This document shows positions 1-9,088 of a stretch of 42,488 bases of DNA, one piece after another (positions within the stretch are counted from its first letter, which is position 1; each line of letters opens with the position of its first letter). Below the pieces are notes generated by a model that saw only the letters and a list, made by a program, of their open reading frames with translations, was not told the DNA's origin and ran no database searches. The DNA is from Candidatus Faecaligallichristensenella faecipullorum. GTDB taxonomy: Bacteria > Bacillota > Clostridia > Christensenellales > Aristaeellaceae. The translations under genes were made by a program, and so were the position numbers. The DNA is taken from assembly GCA_018716505.1 (NCBI GenBank), contig DVJW01000139.1:1-42488 (forward strand). The letters are read 5' to 3'.

Positions 1-273
1 CTTTTGACCGTGGCCAACGATGGCGCAAACAGCATCTTCCGCGCCCTGCGGGATAACACGGACGGGGCGCAGGACAGGTTCCTTTCAGAGATCGTCCGCA
101 TCATGGAGAAATATCCCTGGTGTGACGGCATCGACATCGACCTGGAGCGTGGGGACGGCTATTCCACCCATACGGAGTCCACGGCGATGTTCTGCAACAT
201 CTACAATATACAGGTGCTTTTGCCTGAAGATTCGGTGAGTCTGATCCAATTGACCCCGCAAAAGGCAGATTGA
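1..273 (+). pseudogene. Partial glycoside hydrolase family 18-like fragment, open at the 5' window edge and apparently truncated at the 3' end
   Basis: WCDGIDIDLERG matches the GH18 catalytic signature DGxDxDxE. After CNIYN the protein becomes non-GH18-like and stops within about 20 aa. Confidence 0.5.
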
Positions 274-282
274 TTGACAAAG

Positions 283-317
283 ACCGTCCGGAGCGGCGTT
301 GAGCCGCTTCGGACGGT
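283..317. terminator. Perfect-arm stem-loop, candidate terminator
   Basis: ACCGTCCGgAGCGGC-gttga-GCCGCTtCGGACGGT. Confidence 0.5.
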
Positions 318-395
318 TCAGCCCCCCGGGGTAAGCGAACATACGGGAACCTCCCCCTGGCCCCTCCATAAAAAAACCTCCCCGCCAGGGGATCA

Positions 396-418
396 GGGTG
401 TTGACTTTGTCAACACCC
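396..418 (-). repeat. Solo terminal hairpin of the ~223-bp stem-loop element family (copy E)
   Basis: GGGTGTTGACTTTGTCAACACCC is the same as the terminal palindrome of copies C and D, and lies 2 nt from a terminator hairpin. Confidence 0.6.
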
Positions 419-420
419 AG

Positions 421-454
421 AAAGCGCCATCCGTCAAAAAACGGATGGCGCTTT
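421..454 (-). terminator. Rho-independent-type terminator of the response regulator gene
   Basis: 14-bp perfect stem AAAGCGCCATCCGT-caaaaa-ACGGATGGCGCTTT just downstream of the stop codon at 469. Confidence 0.75.
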
Positions 455-468
455 ACAAATCCCGGCGG

Positions 469-1935
469 CTATTCCCCAACAGTCCCATACTTCGCCCGGT
501 ATTGGGAAGGGGTGAGCCCGGTCTTTTTCTTGAATACCCGGTAAAAATAGGCGGCGTCGTGATAACCCACCGCGCTGCCGATCTCGGCCGCGGCCACGGC
601 GGAGTTCTTTAAGGCCTCGCAGGCATAATCGATTCTCAGGTCGGTCAGGTATTCCACCACGGTGGTGCCGTACTGCTTTTTAAACAGGGTGACGATATAG
701 GGCGCGCTCAGGGAAAACTGCTCGCTGATGGCGCTCAGGGTGACGTCCTCGGTAAAATGCGCCTTCAGGTAATCCCGGATCATCCGGGCCAGATCCTCCT
801 TTCCGGAATGGTGGTGGTGGTTGTTCTGGCTGTAAACTTCGCCGATCAGTTCCGTGATTCCGGCCACCAGTTGATCCAATGAGGCCATGTCGCTAAAGGA
901 AATGCGCGACAGCTCGGTCAGCCACCGGGCCTTGTCCAGAATTTCGTCCTGGCGGGTAAAGCTGAGAAACGCGGTGTGCAAAACCTCCAGATAGATATCC
1001 CCCGCGCAGCCCTGGCCGGAATGCAAAAGCTCCAAAATCATGGCCCGGATGGCCGAAAGATCCCGGTGTTGAAGCAGGATCTGAAGCCGGGTGGCCTGAT
1101 CGCCCCGCAGGGGATTGGGAAGGATGGACTGGGCGGAAAAAATGGCGTTTTCCCGATTCTGAAGCCGCAAAGACAGCGCGCGGGCGGCCTGACGGTAGAG
1201 CACGGTCTGGGGAGCCGGGCCGCAGGCGCTGATGCCTGCGCGAAAGGAAACGCCCTGTTTTTGAAGCCCCCGGAGCGCCCCGGTGGCCGATTCCAGAATC
1301 TGAAGGCTCTTTCCGGCGATTAAAAAGTTGACTTCGCCCTTTTGAGGGGCATCGCTCAGATACTCCACCTTAAACGGCATCTTTTTTAAGCCCCAGATCA
1401 GTTGACTTAAGGCGTCCGGCCCCAACTCGCAGGCCGAGACCACCAAAAAGAGCTTGTCCCCGGGGAACAGGTGGTGGCTCTGGCGATAGGCTTCCAGCCC
1501 CGGCTGGGCGGTGAGCATCATTTGAAGCAGAACCTGGGCGGGCTTGAGCGCTTCGGATTTCTCCCGGCGCCTCAAGTCGGCCTGCAATACCGCGTCTCTG
1601 AGCTTTTCCTTGGTTACGGGCTTGAGCAGGTATTGGTCCACCCCCAGGCGCATGGCCTGTTGGGCATAGGAAAACTCGGCAAAGCCGGACAGGATGATGA
1701 ATTCGGTATGGTCGTTGGTCTTGCGTACCTTTTCGATCAGGTCGATGCCGGACATGGGGCCCATCCTGATATCGGTGAGCACCACGTCGAATTCCTTTTG
1801 CTGGAGCAGCTCGTAGGCCTGTTCGGCGGAAGAAGCGAAATCAATGCTGGAAATGGGCAAATCGGTCTGCCTGAGCTTGGCCTGAATGCCCTTGCCGATC
1901 AGCAGTTCATCCTCTACGATCAGTATCCGCAACAC
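469..1935 (-). CDS. Response regulator with N-terminal REC and C-terminal AraC-type HTH (YesN-like)
   Basis: MLRILIVEDE...DVVLTDIRMGPMSG receiver motifs; C-terminal AISEQFSLSAPYIVTLFKKQYG...VGYHDAAYFYRVFKKKTGLTPSQYR. Confidence 0.93.
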   Translation of the reverse strand: MLRILIVEDELLIGKGIQAKLRQTDLPISSIDFASSAEQAYELLQQKEFDVVLTDIRMGPMSGIDLIEKVRKTNDHTEFIILSGFAEFSYAQQAMRLGVDQYLLKPVTKEKLRDAVLQADLRRREKSEALKPAQVLLQMMLTAQPGLEAYRQSHHLFPGDKLFLVVSACELGPDALSQLIWGLKKMPFKVEYLSDAPQKGEVNFLIAGKSLQILESATGALRGLQKQGVSFRAGISACGPAPQTVLYRQAARALSLRLQNRENAIFSAQSILPNPLRGDQATRLQILLQHRDLSAIRAMILELLHSGQGCAGDIYLEVLHTAFLSFTRQDEILDKARWLTELSRISFSDMASLDQLVAGITELIGEVYSQNNHHHHSGKEDLARMIRDYLKAHFTEDVTLSAISEQFSLSAPYIVTLFKKQYGTTVVEYLTDLRIDYACEALKNSAVAAAEIGSAVGYHDAAYFYRVFKKKTGLTPSQYRAKYGTVGE

Positions 1936-3736
1936 CTTTCGCTCCTTTCTTGGCCTTTTTTTCCTTCTCCAGGGGGAAGCGCAGGGTGAAGGCGCTGCCT
2001 CGGTCCGGATGGGTGGTAAAGCTCAGCCCGCTCTTGGGGCCGTAAGCCAGTTTCAGCCGGGCGTTGACATTGGCCAAGCCGATATGGCGTTTTTTATCCG
2101 TAAACAGCGCTTCGGGCGAGAGCTTGAGCTCTTCGCGCAGTGCCTGCGCCTTGTCCTCCGTCATGCCCAAACCGTTGTCCGATACCGTGATTTCACCCCA
2201 GCCGTCCCGCTCGCGCATGCTGATCTTCAAGACGCCCTCGCCCTGCAGGCCCACAAAGGCATGGGTAAAACAGTTTTCCACCACCGGCTGAAGAATAAAC
2301 CGGATAAAGTTGTAATGCAGGCAGCGCTCCGGGATGGCGATTTCGATTCGGATTTTGTCGCCAAAGCGCAGGCGCTGGATGGCGAGATAATTTTGCACGC
2401 TGGACAGCTCCTGCTCCAGGCGCACCGGGCCTTCCCTGTCGCTGCCCAGATTGTACCTTAACAGTTCGCCCAGGCTGGCCGCCGCGTCCGCGGCCTTTTC
2501 ATTTTCCCCGATGAGCGCCAGATCGCTCACGGTTTCCAATGAGTTATACAGAAAATGGGGGTTGATCTGGGTGGTAAGCGCCCGGAATTCGGCCTCCCGG
2601 GCCAGGGCCTGCTGAAGATAGTTTTCCTGAACCAGCTGTTGAATGCGCTCGATGAGCTCGGAAATGTGCTGATCCACCAGCGCGATTTCGTCCTTGCCCT
2701 CGATGGGCGGAGCGCTGTTCCATTGATCCGGGGCTTTGGAAAGATCCAGGTGATCCAGCTTGTAAACCAATAGGCCGAACCGCCGGGACAGCTTTTTCGC
2801 CAGCTGAAGGCCCAGAATCAATATGGCCACTGTGGCCATCACCATGGTCAGGGTCATGCGAATGGTGGAGGCCAACTGATAGCGGCGGATGGATTCATTG
2901 GGCAGATACAGCACCCCATACAGCCCGTTGGCGTTGGAATTGCTGACCACAAACCGGCCCTCCGAGGTGGTCATCACATGGTTGCCCATGTTCATCAGCG
3001 AATCAAACTGCTTGTTGCTCAAAAAGCGGTTGCTCAGGGCCACGTTGTTGGTATAGGCCACATTGCCCTTGGAATCGATGAGGAAGATATCCTTGATTTT
3101 AAAATAATCGTTATAGGTTAGAACCCGAAAGATTCTGGAAGGGAACAGTTCCATTTTGAGTATGCCCACCATTTCCTGCTCCTGCAGGTCATAGATGGGC
3201 AGCGCCAGCGCCAGTATCTGATAGCCCATTTCGCTCTTGGTGTACATCTCAAACTGGCGGGGTTTTTGACTCAGGTTGCGATACCAGGGCTGGCTTTTTT
3301 CCTTTTCGGTGAGCGGGGCCAGATACCGGTCCTGGGCAAAGTCGTTGCGGGAGATTGGGTAAATATTCAATTTATTGATATGGGTGAAGTTAATGCTCTG
3401 GATGGATTTGGTCATGGTTACGATTTCCTGGGAGAAAGCCTCAATCTCTGCCTCATCCATTTGGGCAAAATTCGAAAGCCCCTCGCGCAGCTGGGCATTG
3501 CTGGAAAGATTCACGCAGGCCGAGGAATAGACCTGGAGTTTATAGCGCGCCCCGCTGATATATAAATCCAGCATTTGTTCAAAGGAGGAGCTGAGGTTTT
3601 CAACCAATACCATGTTTACATGGCGGTTGGCGGTATAGATGACAATGGCCGAAAGGGTGAGCGCGGTTAAGACGATTCCGCACATGAGCTGTTTGGCCAA
3701 GGTCACCGGCAGAAGACGGTTTAAAAGTTTTTTCAT
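1907..3736 (-). CDS. Sensor histidine kinase (YesM-like, HisKA_7TM/His_kinase plus HATPase)
   Basis: TTQINPHFLYNSLETVSDLA phospho-acceptor motif, VVENCFTHAF and DNGLGM ATPase motifs; overlaps the response regulator start. Confidence 0.93.
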   Translation of the reverse strand: MKKLLNRLLPVTLAKQLMCGIVLTALTLSAIVIYTANRHVNMVLVENLSSSFEQMLDLYISGARYKLQVYSSACVNLSSNAQLREGLSNFAQMDEAEIEAFSQEIVTMTKSIQSINFTHINKLNIYPISRNDFAQDRYLAPLTEKEKSQPWYRNLSQKPRQFEMYTKSEMGYQILALALPIYDLQEQEMVGILKMELFPSRIFRVLTYNDYFKIKDIFLIDSKGNVAYTNNVALSNRFLSNKQFDSLMNMGNHVMTTSEGRFVVSNSNANGLYGVLYLPNESIRRYQLASTIRMTLTMVMATVAILILGLQLAKKLSRRFGLLVYKLDHLDLSKAPDQWNSAPPIEGKDEIALVDQHISELIERIQQLVQENYLQQALAREAEFRALTTQINPHFLYNSLETVSDLALIGENEKAADAAASLGELLRYNLGSDREGPVRLEQELSSVQNYLAIQRLRFGDKIRIEIAIPERCLHYNFIRFILQPVVENCFTHAFVGLQGEGVLKISMRERDGWGEITVSDNGLGMTEDKAQALREELKLSPEALFTDKKRHIGLANVNARLKLAYGPKSGLSFTTHPDRGSAFTLRFPLEKEKKAKKGAKGVADTDRRG

Positions 3737-3884
3737 TATAATAAACTCCTGAAATCAAAAAAGGGCGGCTCCCCACTCAACCGCGCCCTATCCTCCCAAA
3801 TAGCATGATACCATAAACCCGATTAAATGGGAAGAGGGATTTGACCAGGAAGGCGGAGGGAATATTTCCATAAAGCAAAATCCC

Positions 3885-3912
3885 TTGTTTTTCAGAAGAA
3901 TTTCAGTATAAT
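3885..3912 (+). promoter_or_regulatory. Candidate sigma-A promoter for the SDR gene
   Basis: TTGTTT, 16-nt spacer, TATAAT. Confidence 0.5.
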
Positions 3913-3961
3913 GGGATAGACCAGATTTGGGATTGCAATCAAAAAATAAGGAGATTGAGTT

Positions 3962-4792
3962 ATGAACAAATGTGCGGTGGTAACCGGAGGAAGCGGAAAT
4001 ATAGGCAGCGGCATTGCGGTGGTGTTGGCCGAACACGGGTATGATCTGGCCATTACCTATGCGGGCAACCGGGAAGGGGCGGAAAAGACGCGCCGGCAGG
4101 TGGAGGCCGTGGGCAAACGGTGTTTTGTCTATCAGGCCAGTTTGGAGAAACCCGAGGTGCCCGCCCGGGTCATCGCCCAGGCCCATAGGGATCTGGGGCG
4201 GATTGACCTTATGGTATGCAACGCCGGGCGCGACGCCAGGAACAGCGTGCTCACCGCCACGGCCGAGGATTTTGACAGGCTGTATACCGCCAACTTTCGG
4301 GCCTATTGCCTGTGCGCTGGCGCGGCGGCCCGGCATATGGTCAAGGACAACATTCAGGGCAGCATCATTATGATTTCCTCCACCCGCGGGGAACAGGCCT
4401 ATCCGGACGACTTTATCTACGGCGGACTCAAGGCCGCGGTCAACCGGGCCTGCCGTTCCATGGCGTTGGATCTTTCCCAATATAATATCCGGGTGAACTG
4501 TGTGGCCCCGGGCGCCACCTGGCCCGAGGACAGCCGGCATATCGATACCCCCTTTGTAAAGGAATCCATCCCCTTGCACCGGGTGGGCAACGCCCGGGAA
4601 AACGGCGAGGCGGTGGCGTTTTTGGCCAGCGAGGCGGCTTCCTATATTACCGGCGTCACGCTTCGGGTGGACGGCGGGCTGATTTTGCCCGGCATGATGG
4701 AGCGGGCGGAAAAGACCGAATGGGTGCGCGAATCCTGGCGGGAGGAACAGAGAAAGAAAGCCATGGACATGCTGGATGACCAGATAGATTAA
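3962..4792 (+). CDS. SDR-family NAD(P)-dependent oxidoreductase
   Basis: TGGSGNIGSGIA cofactor motif, NAG, and YGGLKAAVNR (YxxxK catalytic motif). Confidence 0.92.
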   Translation: MNKCAVVTGGSGNIGSGIAVVLAEHGYDLAITYAGNREGAEKTRRQVEAVGKRCFVYQASLEKPEVPARVIAQAHRDLGRIDLMVCNAGRDARNSVLTATAEDFDRLYTANFRAYCLCAGAAARHMVKDNIQGSIIMISSTRGEQAYPDDFIYGGLKAAVNRACRSMALDLSQYNIRVNCVAPGATWPEDSRHIDTPFVKESIPLHRVGNARENGEAVAFLASEAASYITGVTLRVDGGLILPGMMERAEKTEWVRESWREEQRKKAMDMLDDQID

Positions 4793-4910
4793 AATTGTAC
4801 AGCACAATAGAAAATTTTGTGCATGGTTTTGACAAAATGAATTGTGCTATAATGTTCATTACAGACAGTCGACAAAATACGACTGAAAATTTTATCAGGA
4901 GGGTTTAAAC

Positions 4911-6245
4911 ATGAAAACGCGTTTTACCCGTTTCATGGCGGCTGCTTTGGCCTTGACCTTGGTGTTGAGCCTGGGCGGAATGGCTTCCGTCGGCTCGGCC
5001 GAAGGCTCGACCGAAGGGGAAAAGACCAAGCTGGTGCTGGTGCAGTACCTGGGCAACGACCAGCGCGATCAGCTGATCCAGGAAATCGCGAGTCAGGTGC
5101 CGAATATTGAGCTGGAGATCATTTCTCCGCCCACCGAGACCGCGACCCAGAAGATCATGACCATGATGCAGGCCGGCGAGCAGATCGACCTGGTCGAGGT
5201 CGGCGCGGTGAATCAGGACTACATCAACAACGGTTTCATCATCCCGCTGGATAAGTATGTTGCCGAGTGGGACGAATGGGCGACCGTGAGCGAGAACCTG
5301 AAGGAACTGAGCAGCTCCCAGGACGATCAGACCTGGCTGATCCCCTACGGCGTGTATGAGCGCGCTCTGTTCTACCGCAAGGATTGGTTCGAAGAGGCCG
5401 GCCTCGAAGTGCCCACCACCTGGGACGAGCTGTATGAGACCGCCAAGCAGCTGACCGATCCCAGCCAGAACCGCTATGGCTATTCCTTCCGCGGCGGCTC
5501 GGGCACCGGCGGATTTGCCGAAATGACCATCCTGTCCTTCATTGATCCCTCTTTGGTGAGCATCGGCTGCATGCCCATGACCACCGACGGCAAGACCATG
5601 TTCGAGCAGGAAGGCGCCCTGGAGGCCGTTGAGTTCTACAAGAAGCTCTACACCGACTGCGCGCCCGCCGATTCCATCGGCTGGGGCTACAACGAGATGG
5701 TTGAGGCCTTCTATTCCGGTGTGACCGCCATGCTGATTCAGGACGCCGAGGTGATCGCGACCTGCGAACAGTACATGGAAGAGGGCACCTGGGCCACCGC
5801 GCCCCTGCCTGTCGGCCCCCACGACACCGTGGCCTTCCCGGGCGGATTCGCCGGCTGGTCCATTGGCTCCAATTCGGTGAACCCGGATCTGGCCTGGGAG
5901 CTCTTGAAGACCCTGTCCAGCGAGGAGAACAACACCTACTTCTGCAAGCAGAACGGCAATATCCCGATCCACACCACCGCGCAGGAAGATCCCTATTTCG
6001 CCGAAGGTCCGTACAGCTGCTACATCACCATGCATCAGCAGCCCGAGAAGTACATCGCCTTCATCGACTTCGGCAGCAACAACTTTGCGCCCTATGAGGA
6101 TCAGGAAAAGGCCAAGGTGTACGGCGACACCCTGCGTGACACCGGTATGCAGGAAGTGCTGATGGGCACCAAGGACGCCCAGACCTGGCTGGATGAGTGC
6201 GCGGCCGCCTATAGCCATATGGTAGGCGCCGACTGGATTAAGTAA
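4911..6245 (+). CDS. Extracellular solute-binding protein (family 1, carbohydrate ABC transporter)
   Basis: N-terminal signal peptide; YERALFYRKDWFEEAGLEVPTTWDELYETAKQLTD; RBS aggagg; followed by two permease genes. Confidence 0.93.
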   Translation: MKTRFTRFMAAALALTLVLSLGGMASVGSAEGSTEGEKTKLVLVQYLGNDQRDQLIQEIASQVPNIELEIISPPTETATQKIMTMMQAGEQIDLVEVGAVNQDYINNGFIIPLDKYVAEWDEWATVSENLKELSSSQDDQTWLIPYGVYERALFYRKDWFEEAGLEVPTTWDELYETAKQLTDPSQNRYGYSFRGGSGTGGFAEMTILSFIDPSLVSIGCMPMTTDGKTMFEQEGALEAVEFYKKLYTDCAPADSIGWGYNEMVEAFYSGVTAMLIQDAEVIATCEQYMEEGTWATAPLPVGPHDTVAFPGGFAGWSIGSNSVNPDLAWELLKTLSSEENNTYFCKQNGNIPIHTTAQEDPYFAEGPYSCYITMHQQPEKYIAFIDFGSNNFAPYEDQEKAKVYGDTLRDTGMQEVLMGTKDAQTWLDECAAAYSHMVGADWIK

Positions 6246-6274
6246 TCCGGCTGTCCGTTCATTGTTCTTTAACA

Positions 6275-6318
6275 GGCCTGTGCGGGCCAACGCAGTAGCA
6301 CTGCCGCCTGCACAGGCC
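6275..6318. promoter_or_regulatory. Intercistronic stem-loop between SBP and permease genes
   Basis: GGCCTGTGC...GCACAGGCC perfect 9-bp arms with additional inner pairing. Confidence 0.65.
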
Positions 6319-6343
6319 CTACTTTACACCGGAGGCTGATACA

Positions 6344-7279
6344 ATGCAGAACCAGTTAAAAGATTTTAAAAAGTCATTCGGCGGGGCAGGAAGAGCGTCC
6401 GGTAAATCCAATTATCCGCTCATCGCGCTGTTTCTCCTGCCCAGCGTGTTGCTGGTAGGCGTATTTGTCTACTACCCCGCGATTCGGGGTATCTTCATGG
6501 CGTTTCAGGATGTAAAATCCTACAACATGTTCTCCACCGAATGGTGTGGACTGGACAACTTCAGGACGCTGTTTAAAACCGCGGGTTATGTGACCCAGTG
6601 GAAAAATACCTTTATCTGGATGATCGGCTGCGTGGGCGGCGAGTTGATTTTGGGCTTTGGCCTGGCGCTGCTGCTGCAAAAATCCTTTAAGGGCAAGGGA
6701 CTCTACGAGGGCATTGTGTATATGCCCTGGGCGCTTTCCGGTTTTATGGTCGGTATCATGTGGAAGTGGATTTTCAACGGATCGGGCGGCGTGCTCAATG
6801 ACCTGCTGATGCGCCTGGGCATCATTTCCGCGCCCGTGAACTGGTTGACCACCCCGGGCCTCAACCTGAACGCCATTATCGTGGCCAAGGTCTGGACCGG
6901 TTTGGCTTTCTTCGCGATTATCTCCTCGGCGGCCTTGAAGACCGTGCCCAGGGAGTTGTATGAATCCGCGGAGCTGGACGGCGCCAACGCCTTCCAAAAA
7001 TTCCGCAATATTACTTTACCCGGAATCAAGACCATCATGTTGATGACCATTTTGCTGAGGGCCATTCAAACCTTCGGCTCTCCGGACCTGATTTACTCCA
7101 TGACCCAGGGCGGCCCGGCCAACAGCAGCCAAATCGTGACCAGCTTCATTTACCTGAACGTCATGAAGGGCGGCGACTACGGCATGATTTCCGCGGCCAG
7201 CCTGATTATGTGGGTGTTTATCATGGTTTGCTCGGCGATCTATATTAAAGCGACGAATGCGTTAAAGGCGGGTGATTAA
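6344..7279 (+). CDS. Carbohydrate ABC transporter permease (MalF/UgpA-type)
   Basis: YESAELDGANAFQKFRNITLPGIK EAA motif and hydrophobic segments. Confidence 0.94.
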   Translation: MQNQLKDFKKSFGGAGRASGKSNYPLIALFLLPSVLLVGVFVYYPAIRGIFMAFQDVKSYNMFSTEWCGLDNFRTLFKTAGYVTQWKNTFIWMIGCVGGELILGFGLALLLQKSFKGKGLYEGIVYMPWALSGFMVGIMWKWIFNGSGGVLNDLLMRLGIISAPVNWLTTPGLNLNAIIVAKVWTGLAFFAIISSAALKTVPRELYESAELDGANAFQKFRNITLPGIKTIMLMTILLRAIQTFGSPDLIYSMTQGGPANSSQIVTSFIYLNVMKGGDYGMISAASLIMWVFIMVCSAIYIKATNALKAGD

Positions 7280-7281
7280 TT

Positions 7282-8160
7282 TTGAATACGGCGGCGAAGC
7301 CCATTTCGGCTGTTTATAAAAAGAAAGTCACCCCCAAAAAGGTGGTTGGCAAGACCCTGTGGGTGCTGGTGCTGGCGGCGTTTTTAGTCTTTTCCCTGTT
7401 TCCCTTCGTGTGGATGTTCATCACCTCCATCAAGGACAGCAAGGAGATCTTTACCTTCCCGGTTCAGTATTGGCCCAGTGAGGTCTATTGGGGCAATTAT
7501 ATCGAGGTTATTACCGAAGGCAACTTCTTTACCTACTTTATCAACAGCGCGGTGATGTCCATCTCGGTGGCTGTGCTGGTGGCGATTATCGTGGCCATGG
7601 CCTCCTATGTGCTCTCGCGCATGCACTTTAAGTTTAAGCCCGCGGTGTTCGCCTTCTTTATGATGACCCAGATGCTGCCCGCCGCTTCGGGCGTGGCGCC
7701 GGTCTATCAGTTGATGAGCAGGTTGGGCATGATCGACAACATGCTGACCGTAATCATCATCCTGACCGCCAGCAACATCTCGTTTAACGTGATTCTGCTT
7801 CTGGGCTTCTATAGCTCGGTGCCCAAGGAGGTTGAAGAGGCCGCCTATGTGGACGGCGCCAGCGAGACCACGACCTTCATCAAGATCGTGCTGCCCCTGG
7901 TGATTCCGGGCGTGATGACGGTTATGATCATGACCTTCCTGGCCGCGTGGAACGACGTGGTGACCTCGGTGCTGTATATCAACAGCAGGGACAAGATGAC
8001 CCTGCCCGTGGCGATTTATTCCATGATCGGCAAGTACAACATCGCCTGGGGTTCGCTGTCGGCTTCCACCTTGATGGCCATGCTGCCCGCAGTGGTGCTG
8101 TTCGCGTTCCTGAAGAACTTCTTTGTGGAGAATCTGGCCGCCGGCGCGGTTAAAGGATGA
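7282..8160 (+). CDS. Carbohydrate ABC transporter permease (MalG/UgpE-type), TTG start
   Basis: EVEEAAYVDGASETTTFIKIVLPLVIPG EAA motif. Confidence 0.94.
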   Translation: MNTAAKPISAVYKKKVTPKKVVGKTLWVLVLAAFLVFSLFPFVWMFITSIKDSKEIFTFPVQYWPSEVYWGNYIEVITEGNFFTYFINSAVMSISVAVLVAIIVAMASYVLSRMHFKFKPAVFAFFMMTQMLPAASGVAPVYQLMSRLGMIDNMLTVIIILTASNISFNVILLLGFYSSVPKEVEEAAYVDGASETTTFIKIVLPLVIPGVMTVMIMTFLAAWNDVVTSVLYINSRDKMTLPVAIYSMIGKYNIAWGSLSASTLMAMLPAVVLFAFLKNFFVENLAAGAVKG

Positions 8161-8171
8161 GTGAATCATAA

Positions 8172-9083
8172 ATGGGTAAGACCGGGTTTATTTTCAATAT
8201 TCAGCGCGGCTCGGTTTACGACGGTCCCGGCTTTCGCACCGTGGTGTTCTTTAAGGGATGCCATTTGAGGTGCCGCTGGTGCCACAATCCTGAATCCTGG
8301 AACATGAAGCCCGAACTGGAGCTAAACGCGGAAAAATGTATCGGATGCGGCGACTGCTTCCGAAATTGCCCCCAAAAGGCCCACGGCATGGACGAAACGG
8401 GCGCGCATATCATCGACCGGTCGCTTTGCACCGGCTGTGGGATCTGCGCCCAGGGCTGCTGTACCCGGGCGATCACCATGGTGGGTGAGGCGGTTACGGC
8501 CGAATATGTGGAAAGGGCGATCCTGGCCGACAAGGCCTATGGCACCCTTTCCGGGGGCGGGGTTACCTTTTCAGGCGGGGAATGTATGCTCCAAATTGAC
8601 TTCCTGAGCGAGCTTTTGCACTTTTCCAAACTAAATGGACTGCATACCGCGGTGGATACCTGCGGGGACTTGCCATGGAGCGCTTTTGAGCGTATACTTG
8701 GGGATACCGATTTGTTCCTTTACGACATCAAGGCCGCGGATCAAGAGGTTCATCGCGCGCTCACCGGGGTGAGCAACGAGCGGTTGCTTCAAAACCTGAA
8801 AAAGCTTCATGAGCTGGGCAAAAAGGTCATAATCCGCGTGCCTTATATTCCGGGTGGGAACGACGGCGAGGTGGACGGCATTGGACGCATTCTCTCGCAG
8901 TACCCGGATTACCCGGTGGAGCTGTTGGGCTATCACCGGATGGGCGAGGGCAAATACCGGTCGCTCTCTTTATCGGGGGTTGAGTTCACGCCTCCGGATG
9001 AGGACGAGCTCAGGAGGGTTTTGAACAAACTGGTTTCCTATGGTCTAAACGCAACCTGCACAAGTGTAAAAGAAGGGAAATAA
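8172..9083 (+). CDS. Glycyl-radical enzyme activating protein (radical SAM)
   Basis: FFKGCHLRCRWCHNPES (CxxxCxxC) plus two ferredoxin-like CxxCxxC clusters (CIGCGDCFRNC, CTGCGICAQGC). Confidence 0.95.
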   Translation: MGKTGFIFNIQRGSVYDGPGFRTVVFFKGCHLRCRWCHNPESWNMKPELELNAEKCIGCGDCFRNCPQKAHGMDETGAHIIDRSLCTGCGICAQGCCTRAITMVGEAVTAEYVERAILADKAYGTLSGGGVTFSGGECMLQIDFLSELLHFSKLNGLHTAVDTCGDLPWSAFERILGDTDLFLYDIKAADQEVHRALTGVSNERLLQNLKKLHELGKKVIIRVPYIPGGNDGEVDGIGRILSQYPDYPVELLGYHRMGEGKYRSLSLSGVEFTPPDEDELRRVLNKLVSYGLNATCTSVKEGK

Positions 9084-9088
9084 GGGCT

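Noticed and set aside
266-419. A short complete element spanning 266-419 with ends CAGATTGATTGACAAAG and GTCAACACCCA
   Set aside because: The left end resembles copy C's left end, but the interior shares nothing with the family and no flanking duplication is visible. Only the solo palindrome is reported.
790-830. HHHH run in the response regulator as a possible His-tag/vector contaminant
   Set aside because: It is only four His (QNNHHHHSGKED) in a linker within an otherwise natural protein.
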